A DNA stretch of 64,000 nucleotides from Mycolicibacterium setense (lineage in GTDB: Bacteria; Actinomycetota; Actinomycetes; Mycobacteriales; Mycobacteriaceae): positions 496,001 to 560,000 of the forward strand of contig NZ_JTJW01000010.1 in assembly GCF_000805385.1 (NCBI RefSeq), given 5' to 3'. Under the pieces are notes generated by a model. The model worked only from the letters and a program-made list of their open reading frames with translations. It did no database searches and was not told the origin of the DNA. Position numbers and translations under genes: made by a program. Positions 7,441-16,105 of this stretch are shown piece after piece (the first letter of the stretch is position 1; every line of letters starts with the position of its first letter).

Positions 7441-8592
7441 ATGGGTAACCCTGTCATCGTCGAAGCCACCCGCAGCCCCATCGGCAAGCGCAACGGCTGG
7501 TTGTCCGGCCTGCACGCCACCGAGCTGCTCGGAGCCGTCCAGAAGGCCCTGATCGAGAAGGCCGGAATCGACCCCGGCAGCGTCGAGCAGGTCATCGGCG
7601 GTTGCGTGACCCAGTACGGCGAGCAGGCCAACAACGTCACCCGGCAGTCCTGGCTGATCGCCGGTTTGCCCGAGCACGTCGGCGCCACCAGCATCGACTG
7701 CCAGTGCGGCAGCGCCCAGCAGGCCAACCACCTGGTCGCCGGCCTGATTGCGACCGGGGCGATCGACATCGGTATCGCCTGCGGCATCGAGGCGATGAGC
7801 CGGGTCGGGCTGGGCGCCAACGGCGGCGGCGCCCGTGCCGCATCCTGGGACATCGACCTGCCGAACCAGTTCGAGGCCGCCGAGCGCATCGCCAAGCGCC
7901 GTGGCATCACCCGTGCGGACGTGGATGCTCTGGGCCTGGCCTCGCAGAACCGGGCCAAGCAGGCCTGGGCCGAGGGCCGGTTCGACCGGGAGATCTCCCC
8001 GATCGAGGCACCGGTCATCGACGAGAACAAGCAGCCGACATCCGAATGGAACACCGTCAGCCGCGACCAGGGTCTGCGTGACACCACCGCCGAAGGCCTG
8101 GCCGCCTTGAAGCCGGTCATGGACGGCGGCATCCACACCGCCGGCACGTCGTCGCAGATTTCGGACGGTGCGGCCGCGGTGCTGTGGATGGATGAGTCCG
8201 TGGCAAAAGCGCTAGGCCTCACTCCCCGTGCCCGGATCATCAGCCAGGCCAACGTGGGTGCCGAGACCTACTACCACCTCGACGGCCCGGTGCAGTCCAC
8301 CGCGAAGGTCCTCGAGAAGGCCGGCATGAAGATCGGCGATATCGACCTCGTCGAGATCAACGAGGCGTTCGCGTCGGTGGTGCTGTCCTGGGCTCAGGTG
8401 CACGGCGCCGATATGGACAAGGTCAACGTCAACGGCGGTGCCATCGCGCTGGGCCACCCCGTCGGATCGACGGGCGCGCGCCTGATCACCACCGCTCTGC
8501 ACGAGCTGGAGCGCACCGACAAGAGCACCGCGCTGATCACCATGTGCGCCGGCGGGGCGCTGTCCACCGGCACGATCATCGAAAGAATCTAG
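7441..8592 (+). CDS. fadA5: FadA5, steroid side-chain thiolase
   Basis: 383 residues, acetyl-CoA acetyltransferase family. FadA5 cleaves the 3-keto steroid-CoA to release acetyl-CoA in side-chain beta-oxidation. The nucleophilic Cys is about residue 89 in DCQCGSAQQ, the catalytic His lies in AIALGHPVGSTGA, and the second Cys in MCAGGALSTG. There is no Shine-Dalgarno sequence before the ATG, and the KstR palindrome sits ten bases upstream, consistent with leaderless translation. It overlaps the next gene by one base (TAGTG). Confidence 0.95.
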   Translation: MGNPVIVEATRSPIGKRNGWLSGLHATELLGAVQKALIEKAGIDPGSVEQVIGGCVTQYGEQANNVTRQSWLIAGLPEHVGATSIDCQCGSAQQANHLVAGLIATGAIDIGIACGIEAMSRVGLGANGGGARAASWDIDLPNQFEAAERIAKRRGITRADVDALGLASQNRAKQAWAEGRFDREISPIEAPVIDENKQPTSEWNTVSRDQGLRDTTAEGLAALKPVMDGGIHTAGTSSQISDGAAAVLWMDESVAKALGLTPRARIISQANVGAETYYHLDGPVQSTAKVLEKAGMKIGDIDLVEINEAFASVVLSWAQVHGADMDKVNVNGGAIALGHPVGSTGARLITTALHELERTDKSTALITMCAGGALSTGTIIERI

Positions 8593-8990
8593 TGACCTCT
8601 TCCGAGCCTTCCGCTGGGCCTGTTTCAGATGCGGACCGCATCGCAGCCGCACAGGCCTACATCGACGCACTGGTGAGCCATCAGGCCGACGCGGTCCCGT
8701 TCACGCCGGACTGTATCCGCATCGAGATGGGGCTGAAGACCGGCCGCTCCGGAGATCACCTGCGCCGCAGCCTGAACAACGGTCCGCAGTTCAAGTTGAT
8801 CGAGAAGACGACGCCGCCGGAGTTCACCGTCGACGGCGATCACGTCCGTGCTCGCTTCGACGTGCTGACCAAGCCGCGCCTGTTCGGGCGCCGCGTGTGC
8901 TCGCACGTCGACGAGACGTTCCTGATCCCGGCATCCGACGGAAAGATCCACCACATCCGCGCTTCCCTCACCCCCTTCATCAGCCGCTAA
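8592..8990 (+). CDS. Small conserved protein of unknown function in the fadA5 operon
   Basis: 132 residues starting at a GTG that shares one base with the fadA5 stop, so it is almost certainly translationally coupled. The same frame is open 48 bases upstream inside fadA5, but those codons belong to fadA5. The sequence (IAAAQAYIDALVSHQAD, VDGDHVRARFDV, IHHIRASLTPF) has the length and hydrophobic pattern of a small NTF2/SnoaL-like alpha+beta barrel, but I recognise no catalytic motif. Position suggests a sterol-related role; that is inference only. Confidence 0.75.
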   Translation: MTSSEPSAGPVSDADRIAAAQAYIDALVSHQADAVPFTPDCIRIEMGLKTGRSGDHLRRSLNNGPQFKLIEKTTPPEFTVDGDHVRARFDVLTKPRLFGRRVCSHVDETFLIPASDGKIHHIRASLTPFISR

Positions 8991-9000
8991 GGTCCAGCGC

Positions 9001-9480
9001 ATGGCCAAAACCCCTCGCCCGCTCAGCCCCAAACAGGTCGAACGGCTCAACGCGAAATCGACCGGCACCGCCATCAAGTGGATGTCGCGCGCCCAAACGT
9101 GGATCTTCAAGAAGACGGGCGGGCGCGTCGGAGACAAGTTCCTGCGCGGCGCCGAAGTGGGCATCCTGACCACGATCGGGCGCAAGTCGGGCGAGGAGCG
9201 GGACAGCCCGCTGCTCTATCTCCAGGAAGGCAAGCGCATCGTGCTGGTCGCCTCGCAGGGCGGCCGGGCCACCAACCCGATGTGGTACCTCAACCTGGTG
9301 GCCAATCCCCGGGTGAAGTTCCAGACCAAACACGAGACGCTGGAGCTCACCGCGCGCGATGCCACCGACGCCGAGCGCGAGGAGTACTGGCCCAAGTTGG
9401 ACGCCATGTACGCAGACTTCGCGAACTACCGGTCCTACACCGACCGCAAGATCCCGATCGTGATCTGCGACCCGGCCTGA
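9001..9480 (+). CDS. Ddn-family deazaflavin (F420)-dependent nitroreductase-like protein
   Basis: 159 residues. The family core is plain: VGILTTIGRKSGEERDSPLLY near 55, GKRIVLVASQGGRATNPMWYLNL near 79, then a Tyr-rich C-terminus (YADFANYRSYTDRKIPI). Such proteins bind cofactor F420 and reduce quinones or nitro compounds; M. tuberculosis Ddn (Rv3547) occupies the same position after fadA5. The gene starts 10 bp after the previous stop and is followed by a strong hairpin, so it probably ends the fadA5 operon. Physiological substrate is unknown. Confidence 0.88.
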   Translation: MAKTPRPLSPKQVERLNAKSTGTAIKWMSRAQTWIFKKTGGRVGDKFLRGAEVGILTTIGRKSGEERDSPLLYLQEGKRIVLVASQGGRATNPMWYLNLVANPRVKFQTKHETLELTARDATDAEREEYWPKLDAMYADFANYRSYTDRKIPIVICDPA

Positions 9481-9493
9481 CCGACGTTCGCCT

Positions 9494-9527
9494 GAAGCGC
9501 CCCCGACCTTGAGGTCGGGGGCGCTTC
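9494..9527. terminator. Hairpin ending the fadA5 operon
   Basis: Perfect 15-bp stem (GAAGCGCCCCCGACC and its complement) with a TTGA loop, 13 bases after the Ddn-like stop. No T-run follows, as is common for mycobacterial terminators. Confidence 0.8.
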
Positions 9528-9590
9528 ACGTTGCGAGGTGTCCGGGAGCTGGCCAATTACGCAACTCTCGGTAGCAGAATTGACGGGTGA

Positions 9591-9613
9591 ACAGAATTTT
9601 GATTATGTTCTGT
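9591..9613. promoter_or_regulatory. Inverted repeat upstream of the first histidine phosphatase
   Basis: ACAGAA at 9591-9596 and TTCTGT at 9608-9613 form a 6-11-6 dyad in an A/T-rich patch about 65 bp before the gene. It could be an operator or promoter element. The same dyad is not seen before the other copies, so confidence is low. Confidence 0.25.
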
Positions 9614-9678
9614 GAGCCCGCCCACAGTGAACGGCGAGTGAGCGGCAGCCCACATTTCCGTGAACCGATGGAGACCCT

Positions 9679-11091
9679 ATGCAACGACCCACCCGCCGCC
9701 GGGCTGCCGGTGCCGCCGCGAGCACCCTGACGGCGTGTTCTCTGTTCGCGGCCGCGACCCTGCCCGCCGCGGCGATGACCGTGACCTTCATCCGGCACGC
9801 CGAATCGCAGGCCAACGCCTCCGGCTACATCGACACCAGCATTCCCGGGCCGCACCTAACCAATGACCAGGTCAACCAGAACGACGGCGAGACCGGCGAG
9901 CAGCAGGCGCAGGCCTGGGCGGATAACCAGTCCGCCGACGCGTTCGACGCGCTCTACGCCTCGACCATGATCCGCACCCAGGAGACCGCGGCACCGTTCG
10001 CGCTCAAGAGCGGGTTGCCGGTCACCGTCCTGGGCGCATACGACCCGGATCATCCGCAGCGGAACTCCGGCGTGCAGGAAATCAATGCCGGCATCTTCGA
10101 GGGCCTGCCCGAGGGTGAAGGGATCGGCCGCATCGGTTACATCCTGGCCCCGCTCACCTGGACCTTGGGCTTGCAGTTCGTGCCGATCCCCGGCGGCGAG
10201 ACCGGCCTGGAGTTCAACGAACGCGTGACCAACGCGCTGACCCAGGTCGAGGATGACACCGAAGACACCAATGGCGACGGCGAGATCGACGCCGCGGTGT
10301 TCTCGCACGGCGCCACCATCATGATGTGGACCATGATGAACGTCGACAACCCGAACCTGTTGTTGATCGTTCAGCATCCGCTGAACAACACCGACACGGT
10401 GGTGGTGGAAAAGAATGCCGACGGTAGCTGGACCCTCAAGGAATGGGCCGGTGAAGAGGTCGGTCCCGCGAACTACCCGACCCAGATGTTCGTCAACGTG
10501 CGCGATCTGATCGTGGCGCCGCAGAAAGCGGCCTACGACATGCGGCTCCCGGTCCTTTCGCTCGACGCCGAGGGCATTGTCACCACCGGCGCGCAGGGTG
10601 TGCAGAACGTCGCCAACGCCGGCGTGAAGTTCGTCAAGGACTCGATCACCGACACTGTCAACGCGATCACCGGAATCCCCGGCTCGCTGGGACAGTCGAC
10701 GACTCAGGTCTCCAAGCTCAGCACCGAGACGACCGCCGCTGGCGACACCGCGTCTCTCGACGATCCCGCCGAAGGCGCCACCACCGTGGTCGCGAACGTC
10801 AGCGAGACCACGCCGACGGTCGAGAAGGTGCCCGAGCCGGTTCAGCCCAAGATCACCGCCGCCCGCACCGCCAACGGCGCGACACAGCTGACCGATGGCA
10901 ACAAGGCGGAGCCGGGTAAAGCTGCCTCCGCGGTGCGTGCTCGGGCCAACCAGGCCGCCGACGATGTGCGTAGCGGGATCGAGTCCTCGGTCAAGCAGGC
11001 CCGTGACACCGTCAAGAAGCTGACCGGCGCCGCGAAGGCAGACAAGTCCGATGACAACAAGGACAAGCCGAAGGTCAAAGACGCGGCGTGA
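9679..11091 (+). CDS. Secreted histidine phosphatase with C-terminal tail, copy 1
   Basis: 470 residues. A signal peptide of about 32 residues (hydrophobic core, LPAAA end) is followed at once by the phosphohistidine motif RHAES (Arg39-His40). The rest of the branch-1 histidine-phosphatase core is visible: YASTMIRTQETAAPF, the acid helix EINAGIFEGLP and the second catalytic His in FSHGATIMMW. After about residue 280 the protein departs from the other copies and becomes an Ala/Thr/Lys-rich tail. It keeps the QLTDGNKAEPGKAA block and a final Lys/Asp-rich segment. It probably acts outside the membrane; substrate unknown. First of three tandem paralogues, each ended by its own hairpin. Confidence 0.85.
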   Translation: MQRPTRRRAAGAAASTLTACSLFAAATLPAAAMTVTFIRHAESQANASGYIDTSIPGPHLTNDQVNQNDGETGEQQAQAWADNQSADAFDALYASTMIRTQETAAPFALKSGLPVTVLGAYDPDHPQRNSGVQEINAGIFEGLPEGEGIGRIGYILAPLTWTLGLQFVPIPGGETGLEFNERVTNALTQVEDDTEDTNGDGEIDAAVFSHGATIMMWTMMNVDNPNLLLIVQHPLNNTDTVVVEKNADGSWTLKEWAGEEVGPANYPTQMFVNVRDLIVAPQKAAYDMRLPVLSLDAEGIVTTGAQGVQNVANAGVKFVKDSITDTVNAITGIPGSLGQSTTQVSKLSTETTAAGDTASLDDPAEGATTVVANVSETTPTVEKVPEPVQPKITAARTANGATQLTDGNKAEPGKAASAVRARANQAADDVRSGIESSVKQARDTVKKLTGAAKADKSDDNKDKPKVKDAA

Positions 11092-11127
11092 AATAGGCAG
11101 TAGCGCAACGTAATACCGACCGGGCCG

Positions 11128-11155
11128 GTCCCCCTCCTCACGTGAGGAGGGGGAC
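11128..11155. terminator. Hairpin after histidine phosphatase copy 1
   Basis: A perfect 28-bp palindrome (GTCCCCCTCCTCAC and its complement) lies 36 bases after the stop codon. It folds into a very stable stem with a minimal loop; no T-run follows. Confidence 0.75.
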
Positions 11156-11328
11156 TGAGCCATGTCCGAACCCGCTGTTCCGGACGGGGAAGTTTCTTCA
11201 AATACCGTTCCGCACAATGGGATACCTGCTCGACAGACCACCAAACGGCCAGACAATGCAGTAGGCCGGCCAACGCAGTGTCACCGGCAGGTCACGTGAA
11301 ATCCGTACAGCCACAATGGAGGAGACAC

Positions 11329-12756
11329 ATGAACCGCCACAAAGGTGACGCGCCGCCGTCACGATATCGCAGCATTATCGGGGGTGTCGCCTTGGCATTC
11401 CTCGCGTTCTTCCTGGCGATGCCCGTCGCCCATGCCGCCGAGGTGATGCGTGTGACGTTCGTCCGTCACGCCGAGTCGGAGGCCAACGCGAACCACATCA
11501 TCGACACGACCGTTCCCGGTCCCGGCATCACCGCGACCGGACGCCAGCAGGCAGAAGACGTGGTCGACAGGCTCGGTGACAACAACTACGACGCGATCTA
11601 CGCCTCGACCATGCTCCGCACGCAGCAGACCGCGACCCCGATGTCGCAGTACCTCGGCCTGCCGATCCAGGTGGTCGACGGCATTTCCGAGATCCCGGCA
11701 GGCGCGTTGGAGGGCAAGTCGCAGGATCAGTACGGGACGGCCTACATCCTCGCGCCGCTCAAGTGGGCGGGTCTCTTGCCCGGCGCGCCGGCCGACCTCA
11801 CCGCAACCCAGCCGGGCACCGACTTCGACGGCAACGATTTCAATGCCGGCGTGAACGGTGCCCTGCAGGGGATGTACGACAAGGGCGATCGGAACGCCAT
11901 CGTGTTCTCGCACGGCGCCACGATCATGTTCTGGACGATCATGAACGCGAAGAACCTCAGCATGGCCCAGAAGGGCATGCTGCTGAGCCAGTACACGTTG
12001 GGCAATACCGACTACGTCGTTGTCGAAGGCAACCCCGAAGACGGCTGGACCCTGGTGGACTGGAATGGCCAGAAGTTCACGCCCGAGCCATCATTCGAGC
12101 ATGAGGTGGGCCTGCAGTTCCGCACCCTGAGCCGGCAGCTGCAGCAGGCTACGGACGGTATCGTGCAGTCCTTCGCCTCAGGCAATCCCGCGACCATCGC
12201 CACCGCGATCAACCGTGGCGTCGCCGCCGCGGGCTTCTCGGTGCTCAAGTTCAATCGCGCGGTCAACGCCGAGATCATCAAGCGGACGACGGCTGCGATC
12301 CCGACCAGCACCGAAGATCTGCAGGAGAAGGTGTCCACCGGCGTGGAGAACATGAAGGCCGCGGTGGAAACCAACGTCGTCACGCGCAACCTCGCCGCGG
12401 CACCGGACGCGGTGGGCGACACCGGCACGGCGTCAGGCAAGTCAGCCGACGAGCCGTCAACCGGCGCAGCTGTGAAGTCGAAGGTTCGGGAGACCCTGGA
12501 CAGCATCGCCACTCCGCGTGGTGCGAGCGATCTGTCCGACGGCAACAAGGCGGTACCGGGTGTGAAGAAGGCGCTCAGCACTACCGGCGAGCAGGTTCGG
12601 ACCGCCGTCAAGGATGCCCAGAGCCAGGTGTCGTCGTCGATCAAGCAGCTCGGCGACGCCGTCAAGAAGGCCACCGGCCAGACCGCCGGCGCCAGTGACG
12701 GGGCCGGCAGCGACGGCGCCGACAGCGACGCAGGCGGCGCCAAAGACGCTGCCTGA
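11329..12756 (+). CDS. Secreted histidine phosphatase with C-terminal tail, copy 2
   Basis: 475 residues from the ATG preceded by GGAGGAG; an upstream in-frame start lacks such a site. The signal peptide ends in AMPVAHA-AE near residue 36. RHAES (Arg46-His47), YASTMLRTQQTATPM, the acid motif EIPAGALEG and the second His in FSHGATIMFW define an intact histidine-phosphatase core. A linker (NPEDGWTLVDWNG) leads to a helical region shared with copies 3 and 4 (RTLSRQLQQAT, ATAINRGVAAAGFSVLKFNRA). A low-complexity tail follows with DLSDGNKAVPGVKKA and SSSIKQLGDAVKKATGQ. Export is predicted; the tail may bind the cell wall or a polyanion, which is inference. Confidence 0.87.
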   Translation: MNRHKGDAPPSRYRSIIGGVALAFLAFFLAMPVAHAAEVMRVTFVRHAESEANANHIIDTTVPGPGITATGRQQAEDVVDRLGDNNYDAIYASTMLRTQQTATPMSQYLGLPIQVVDGISEIPAGALEGKSQDQYGTAYILAPLKWAGLLPGAPADLTATQPGTDFDGNDFNAGVNGALQGMYDKGDRNAIVFSHGATIMFWTIMNAKNLSMAQKGMLLSQYTLGNTDYVVVEGNPEDGWTLVDWNGQKFTPEPSFEHEVGLQFRTLSRQLQQATDGIVQSFASGNPATIATAINRGVAAAGFSVLKFNRAVNAEIIKRTTAAIPTSTEDLQEKVSTGVENMKAAVETNVVTRNLAAAPDAVGDTGTASGKSADEPSTGAAVKSKVRETLDSIATPRGASDLSDGNKAVPGVKKALSTTGEQVRTAVKDAQSQVSSSIKQLGDAVKKATGQTAGASDGAGSDGADSDAGGAKDAA

Positions 12757-12784
12757 GCGACCTACATTTCCCTACATTTCCCAC

Positions 12785-12814
12785 GGAGCCCCAGACCTTT
12801 CGGTCTGGGGCTCC
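12785..12814. terminator. Intrinsic terminator after histidine phosphatase copy 2
   Basis: 13-bp perfect stem (GGAGCCCCAGACC and complement), TTTC loop, followed by CTTTTCTTT. This is the most classical rho-independent terminator in the window. Confidence 0.9.
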
Positions 12815-12967
12815 CTTTTCTTTGGACGGGTAATCGGAATGGACCCGTCGGATATCCCCGTGGCAATAACAAGTCTCGAACAACGGGACATCCGCACATT
12901 TCCGAAAAAATCAGTCATACGTTCATTTCGCTCCACTTATACACAACGATTGGAGGAACGCAGCGAA

Positions 12968-14284
12968 ATGAGTTGTTTCAGACGCTCGGGTATCCGGGCG
13001 ACGATCGCGGGAATGGGAATGATGTTCCTGGCATTTCTTTTGGCCATTCCGGTCGCCCACGCAGCGGAAGTCATGCGGATCACGTTCATTCGCCACGGCG
13101 AGTCCACCGCGAACGCGGCGAACGTTGCCGACTCCTCGGTGCCGGGTCCCGTCCTCACCGAGAAGGGCCGACAGCAGGCCCGCGACATCGTTAAAGTGCT
13201 GGGCGACAACAACTACGATGCGATATACGCCTCGACGATGGTCCGGACCCAGCTGACCGCCGCGCCGATGGCCGAGTACCTCGGCCTCCCGATCCAGGTT
13301 GTTCCCGGCCTCCAGGAAATCGAGGCGGGGATCTACGAGGGAACCCCGGAATCCGATGCCGTGAAGGGTTACCTGCAGGCTCCGTTGAAATGGCTGCAGG
13401 GCGATCTCGATGCCCGCATTCCCGGTTCGATCAACGGCCGGGAATTCGATGCGCGTATGGATGGTGCGATTCAGACGATGTATGACAACGGGGACCGGAA
13501 TGTGGCGGCATTCTCGCATGGCGGCGCCATCATGTTCTGGGTTTTCCTGAATGCCGAAAATGCGGACCCGATGTGGCTGATGACCAATCCCCTGCGAAAT
13601 ACCGGTTACGTGGTGGTGGAGGGCAATCCTGAGGACGGCTGGCGCGTCGTCAATTGGAACGGCACCGAGATCGGGCCCGAAACCCCGTTCCGCGTCGAGG
13701 CCCTGCGTCAGGTGCGGACACTGTCGAGGCAGCTCAATGCCGCGGCCACGCAGGTGACGGATGCGTTCGCCACGCGCGATCCGGCGGCCATCGCCACCGC
13801 GATCAATCGCAGCATCGCCGACGCCAGATTCTCGGTGACCAAGTTCAACCGCGCCATCGGCGCCGAGATCATCGACCGGGTGAACAAGGCAATCCCCAAG
13901 AGCGAGAGCGAATTACGCGAGAAGGTCTCGACGGGTATCGAGGACACCAAGACCGCCGTGAACAACATCGTCAAGACCGCGGCCGATGATGTCCAGACCG
14001 CGGGTGACACGACCACCGAAGAGGCGGACTCGACCGCCGAGTCGGCCGTCACCGAAGCGCGTACCGTCGCCAAGTCACGCACTGGTACAACCGATCTCAG
14101 CGATGGCAACAAGACCGTTCCCGGCCGCAAGAAGGCTGTGACCGACTCGGGCGACAAGGTACACGCAGTCGTGGAGAAGACCCGCGATCAGATCTCGTCC
14201 TCGGTGCGCGACATCAAGGATGCGGTCAAGAAGGCCACCGGCCAGACCGGCACAAAAGACAAGGCGGAGAAGGACGCCGCTTGA
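12968..14284 (+). CDS. Secreted histidine phosphatase with C-terminal tail, copy 3
   Basis: 438 residues from the ATG with GGAGGAA nine bases upstream. The open frame reaches far upstream through the tail of copy 2 and the terminator, but that part is not coding in this frame. The signal peptide (FLAFLLAIPVAHA-AE) is close to that of copy 2. The catalytic core shows RHGES (Arg42-His43), YASTMVRTQLTAAPM, EIEAGIYEGTPES and FSHGGAIMFW. The shared helical region (RTLSRQLNAAATQVTDAF, ATAINRSIADARFSVTKFNRA) and tail blocks (DLSDGNKTVPGRKKA, SSSVRDIKDAVKKATGQ) align with copy 2. Together with copy 4 at 60 kb it belongs to one expanded family. Confidence 0.87.
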   Translation: MSCFRRSGIRATIAGMGMMFLAFLLAIPVAHAAEVMRITFIRHGESTANAANVADSSVPGPVLTEKGRQQARDIVKVLGDNNYDAIYASTMVRTQLTAAPMAEYLGLPIQVVPGLQEIEAGIYEGTPESDAVKGYLQAPLKWLQGDLDARIPGSINGREFDARMDGAIQTMYDNGDRNVAAFSHGGAIMFWVFLNAENADPMWLMTNPLRNTGYVVVEGNPEDGWRVVNWNGTEIGPETPFRVEALRQVRTLSRQLNAAATQVTDAFATRDPAAIATAINRSIADARFSVTKFNRAIGAEIIDRVNKAIPKSESELREKVSTGIEDTKTAVNNIVKTAADDVQTAGDTTTEEADSTAESAVTEARTVAKSRTGTTDLSDGNKTVPGRKKAVTDSGDKVHAVVEKTRDQISSSVRDIKDAVKKATGQTGTKDKAEKDAA

Positions 14285-14298
14285 CGCACGAGCAGACA

Positions 14299-14336
14299 CG
14301 AAACCCCCCAATTCCACTGGGAATTGGGGGGTTTCG
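14299..14336. terminator. Bidirectional terminator between copy 3 and the Rv3548c-like SDR
   Basis: 17-bp perfect stem (CGAAACCCCCCAATTCC and complement) around an ACTG loop, located between convergent genes. Its flanks (GAGCAGACAC before; CCCGCTTGCG then GGGACTG after) recur around the hairpin at 19.7 kb. Confidence 0.85.
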
Positions 14337-14380
14337 CTGGGGGTACCACCCGCTTGCGGGGGACTGTTCGGCGGAGAAAC

Positions 14381-15286
14381 TTATGCGCCGTATACGGGCA
14401 CCGCGGGGCGGGCCTTGGCCAGCAGGTCGTTGACGACCGGGCCCAGCTCGGCGGGATCCCACTTGGCGCCCTTGTCGATCTGCGGTCCGTGCGCCCAACC
14501 CTCGGCGATGCGGATCTTGCCGCCTTCGATCTCGAACATCTTGCCGGTGACGTCCTTTGACTCGACGCTGCCCAGCCACACCACCAGAGGCGAGATGTTT
14601 TCCGCGGCCATGGCGTCGAAAGCCTGGTCCTGGGTGGCCATCATGTCCGCGAAGACGGTCTCGGTCATCCGGGTCCGCGCCGACGGGGCGATGCCATTGA
14701 CGGTGACGCCGTAGCGGCCCATCTCGGCCGCGGCCACCAGGGTCAGCGCGGCGATGCCTGCCTTGGAAGCACTGTAGGTGGCCTGGCCGACGCTGCCCTG
14801 CAGACCGGCGCCGGAGCTCGTGTTGATGATGCGAGCGTCAACGGTTTCACCGGCCTTGGACTTGGCCCGCCAGTACGCGGCGGCGTGCTTCATCGTGGCG
14901 AAGTGCCCCTTGAGATGCACTGCGGTGACGGCGTCGAACTCTTCTTCGGTGGCGTTGGCGAACATCCGATCGCGCACGATGCCGGCGTTGTTCACCAGGA
15001 CGTCCAGGGTGCCGAACGCGTCGACCGCGGTCTGGATCAGGCCCTCGGCCTGCGCCCAGTCAGCGACGTTGGCGCCGCTGGTGACGGCCTCACCTCCGGC
15101 CGCGACGATCTCGTCGACCACGTTCTGCGCCGCGCTGCCGCCGCCGGCCGGCGAGCCGTCCAGGCCCACTCCGATGTCGTTGACCACGACGCGGGCACCC
15201 TCCGCCGCGAACGCGAGCGCGTGCTCACGCCCGATACCGCCACCGGCGCCCGTCACGATGACCACCCGGCCGTCGAGCAATCCCAT
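14381..15286 (-). CDS. Short-chain dehydrogenase of the KstR2 regulon (Rv3548c type)
   Basis: 301 residues, long SDR. The cofactor motif TGAGGGIGREHALAFA is near residue 12, NNAG near 99, and the catalytic Ser/Tyr/Lys lie in NTSSGAG and YSASKAG. Starts at 15292 and 15286 are both possible; 15286 has GGAG at proper spacing. Rv3548c is KstR2-controlled and expected to act on ring C/D intermediates; the exact step is not established here. It is transcribed with the next SDR from the KstR2-type operator at 16.1 kb. Confidence 0.85.
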   Translation of the reverse strand: MGLLDGRVVIVTGAGGGIGREHALAFAAEGARVVVNDIGVGLDGSPAGGGSAAQNVVDEIVAAGGEAVTSGANVADWAQAEGLIQTAVDAFGTLDVLVNNAGIVRDRMFANATEEEFDAVTAVHLKGHFATMKHAAAYWRAKSKAGETVDARIINTSSGAGLQGSVGQATYSASKAGIAALTLVAAAEMGRYGVTVNGIAPSARTRMTETVFADMMATQDQAFDAMAAENISPLVVWLGSVESKDVTGKMFEIEGGKIRIAEGWAHGPQIDKGAKWDPAELGPVVNDLLAKARPAVPVYGA

Positions 15287-15307
15287 TGTCATGTCTCCTT
15301 TTTCGAA

Positions 15308-16090
15308 TTACTTGATGTCGGCGGTCGTGGTGGACAGGTAGTGCGGCGGCTCGCCGCCACCGTGCACCGCCAACGACGCGCCGCTGATGTACGAGGCCGC
15401 ATCCGAGGCCAGAAATGCCGTGGCCCAGCCGATATCGGCCGGCTTGGCGAGCCGGCCCAGCGGCACATTGCGCGAGATGGCCGCGATGGATTCGGCGTCG
15501 CCATAAAACAGTTCGGACTGTTCGGTTTCGACCATGCCTACGACCACCGAGTTCACCCGGACCTTCGGCGCCCACTCCACGGCCAGGGTTGAGGTGAGGT
15601 TGTCGATGCCGGCCTTCGCCGCACCGTAGGCAGCCGTCCCCGGCGTTGGCCGGTGGCCGCTGACGCTGGAGATGTTGACGATGGAACCGCCGGAGCCCTG
15701 GTTCTGCATCACCGCGTTGGCATGGGTGGACACCGACAGCGCGCCGATCAGGTTGAGCTCGATGATCTTGGTGCTGAACTTCGCCGACGCATCAGCGGCC
15801 AGCACGTACGGCGAGCCGCCGGCGTTGTTGACGACCACATCGAGGCGGCCGTGCTTCTCGACGACCGCGTCGATGAGGGCCTTCACCGAGTCGTCATCGC
15901 GGATGTCGCAAGAGTGGAACTCGTACGGCAATCCCTCGACCGGACGGCGAGCGCAGGTCACCACGGTGGCGCCCTGACCGGCAAAAACCGCGCTGATCCC
16001 AGCGCCAACCCCTCGCACTCCGCCGGTCACCAGGACCACCTTGCCGGTCAAACCCAAACTGATGGCACCGGCTTCTGGCGTATCTGTCAC
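15308..16090 (-). CDS. Short-chain dehydrogenase of the KstR2 regulon (Rv3549c type)
   Basis: 260 residues, classical SDR. TGGVRGVGAGISAVF near 22 binds the nucleotide, NNAGGS is near 90, Ser sits in NISSVSGHRP, and the Tyr-x3-Lys is YGAAKAG. It begins 16 bp from the KstR2-type palindrome and is divergent from echA20, the Rv3549c/echA20 arrangement of M. tuberculosis. Likely oxidises a hydroxyacyl-CoA of the indane-propionate pathway; substrate not proven. Confidence 0.85.
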   Translation of the reverse strand: MTDTPEAGAISLGLTGKVVLVTGGVRGVGAGISAVFAGQGATVVTCARRPVEGLPYEFHSCDIRDDDSVKALIDAVVEKHGRLDVVVNNAGGSPYVLAADASAKFSTKIIELNLIGALSVSTHANAVMQNQGSGGSIVNISSVSGHRPTPGTAAYGAAKAGIDNLTSTLAVEWAPKVRVNSVVVGMVETEQSELFYGDAESIAAISRNVPLGRLAKPADIGWATAFLASDAASYISGASLAVHGGGEPPHYLSTTTADIK

Positions 16091-16105
16091 TGTGCTAGCG
16101 TACCA

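Noticed and set aside
9856..11256. 466-codon - strand frame opposite histidine phosphatase copy 1
   Set aside because: Composition is His/Arg/Val-rich shadow translation; the + strand has a signal peptide and catalytic motifs, and the minus frame runs through the terminator.
12614..12967. N-terminal extension of histidine phosphatase copy 3
   Set aside because: The frame is open through the end of copy 2 and its terminator, but a signal peptide and ribosome site start at 12968.
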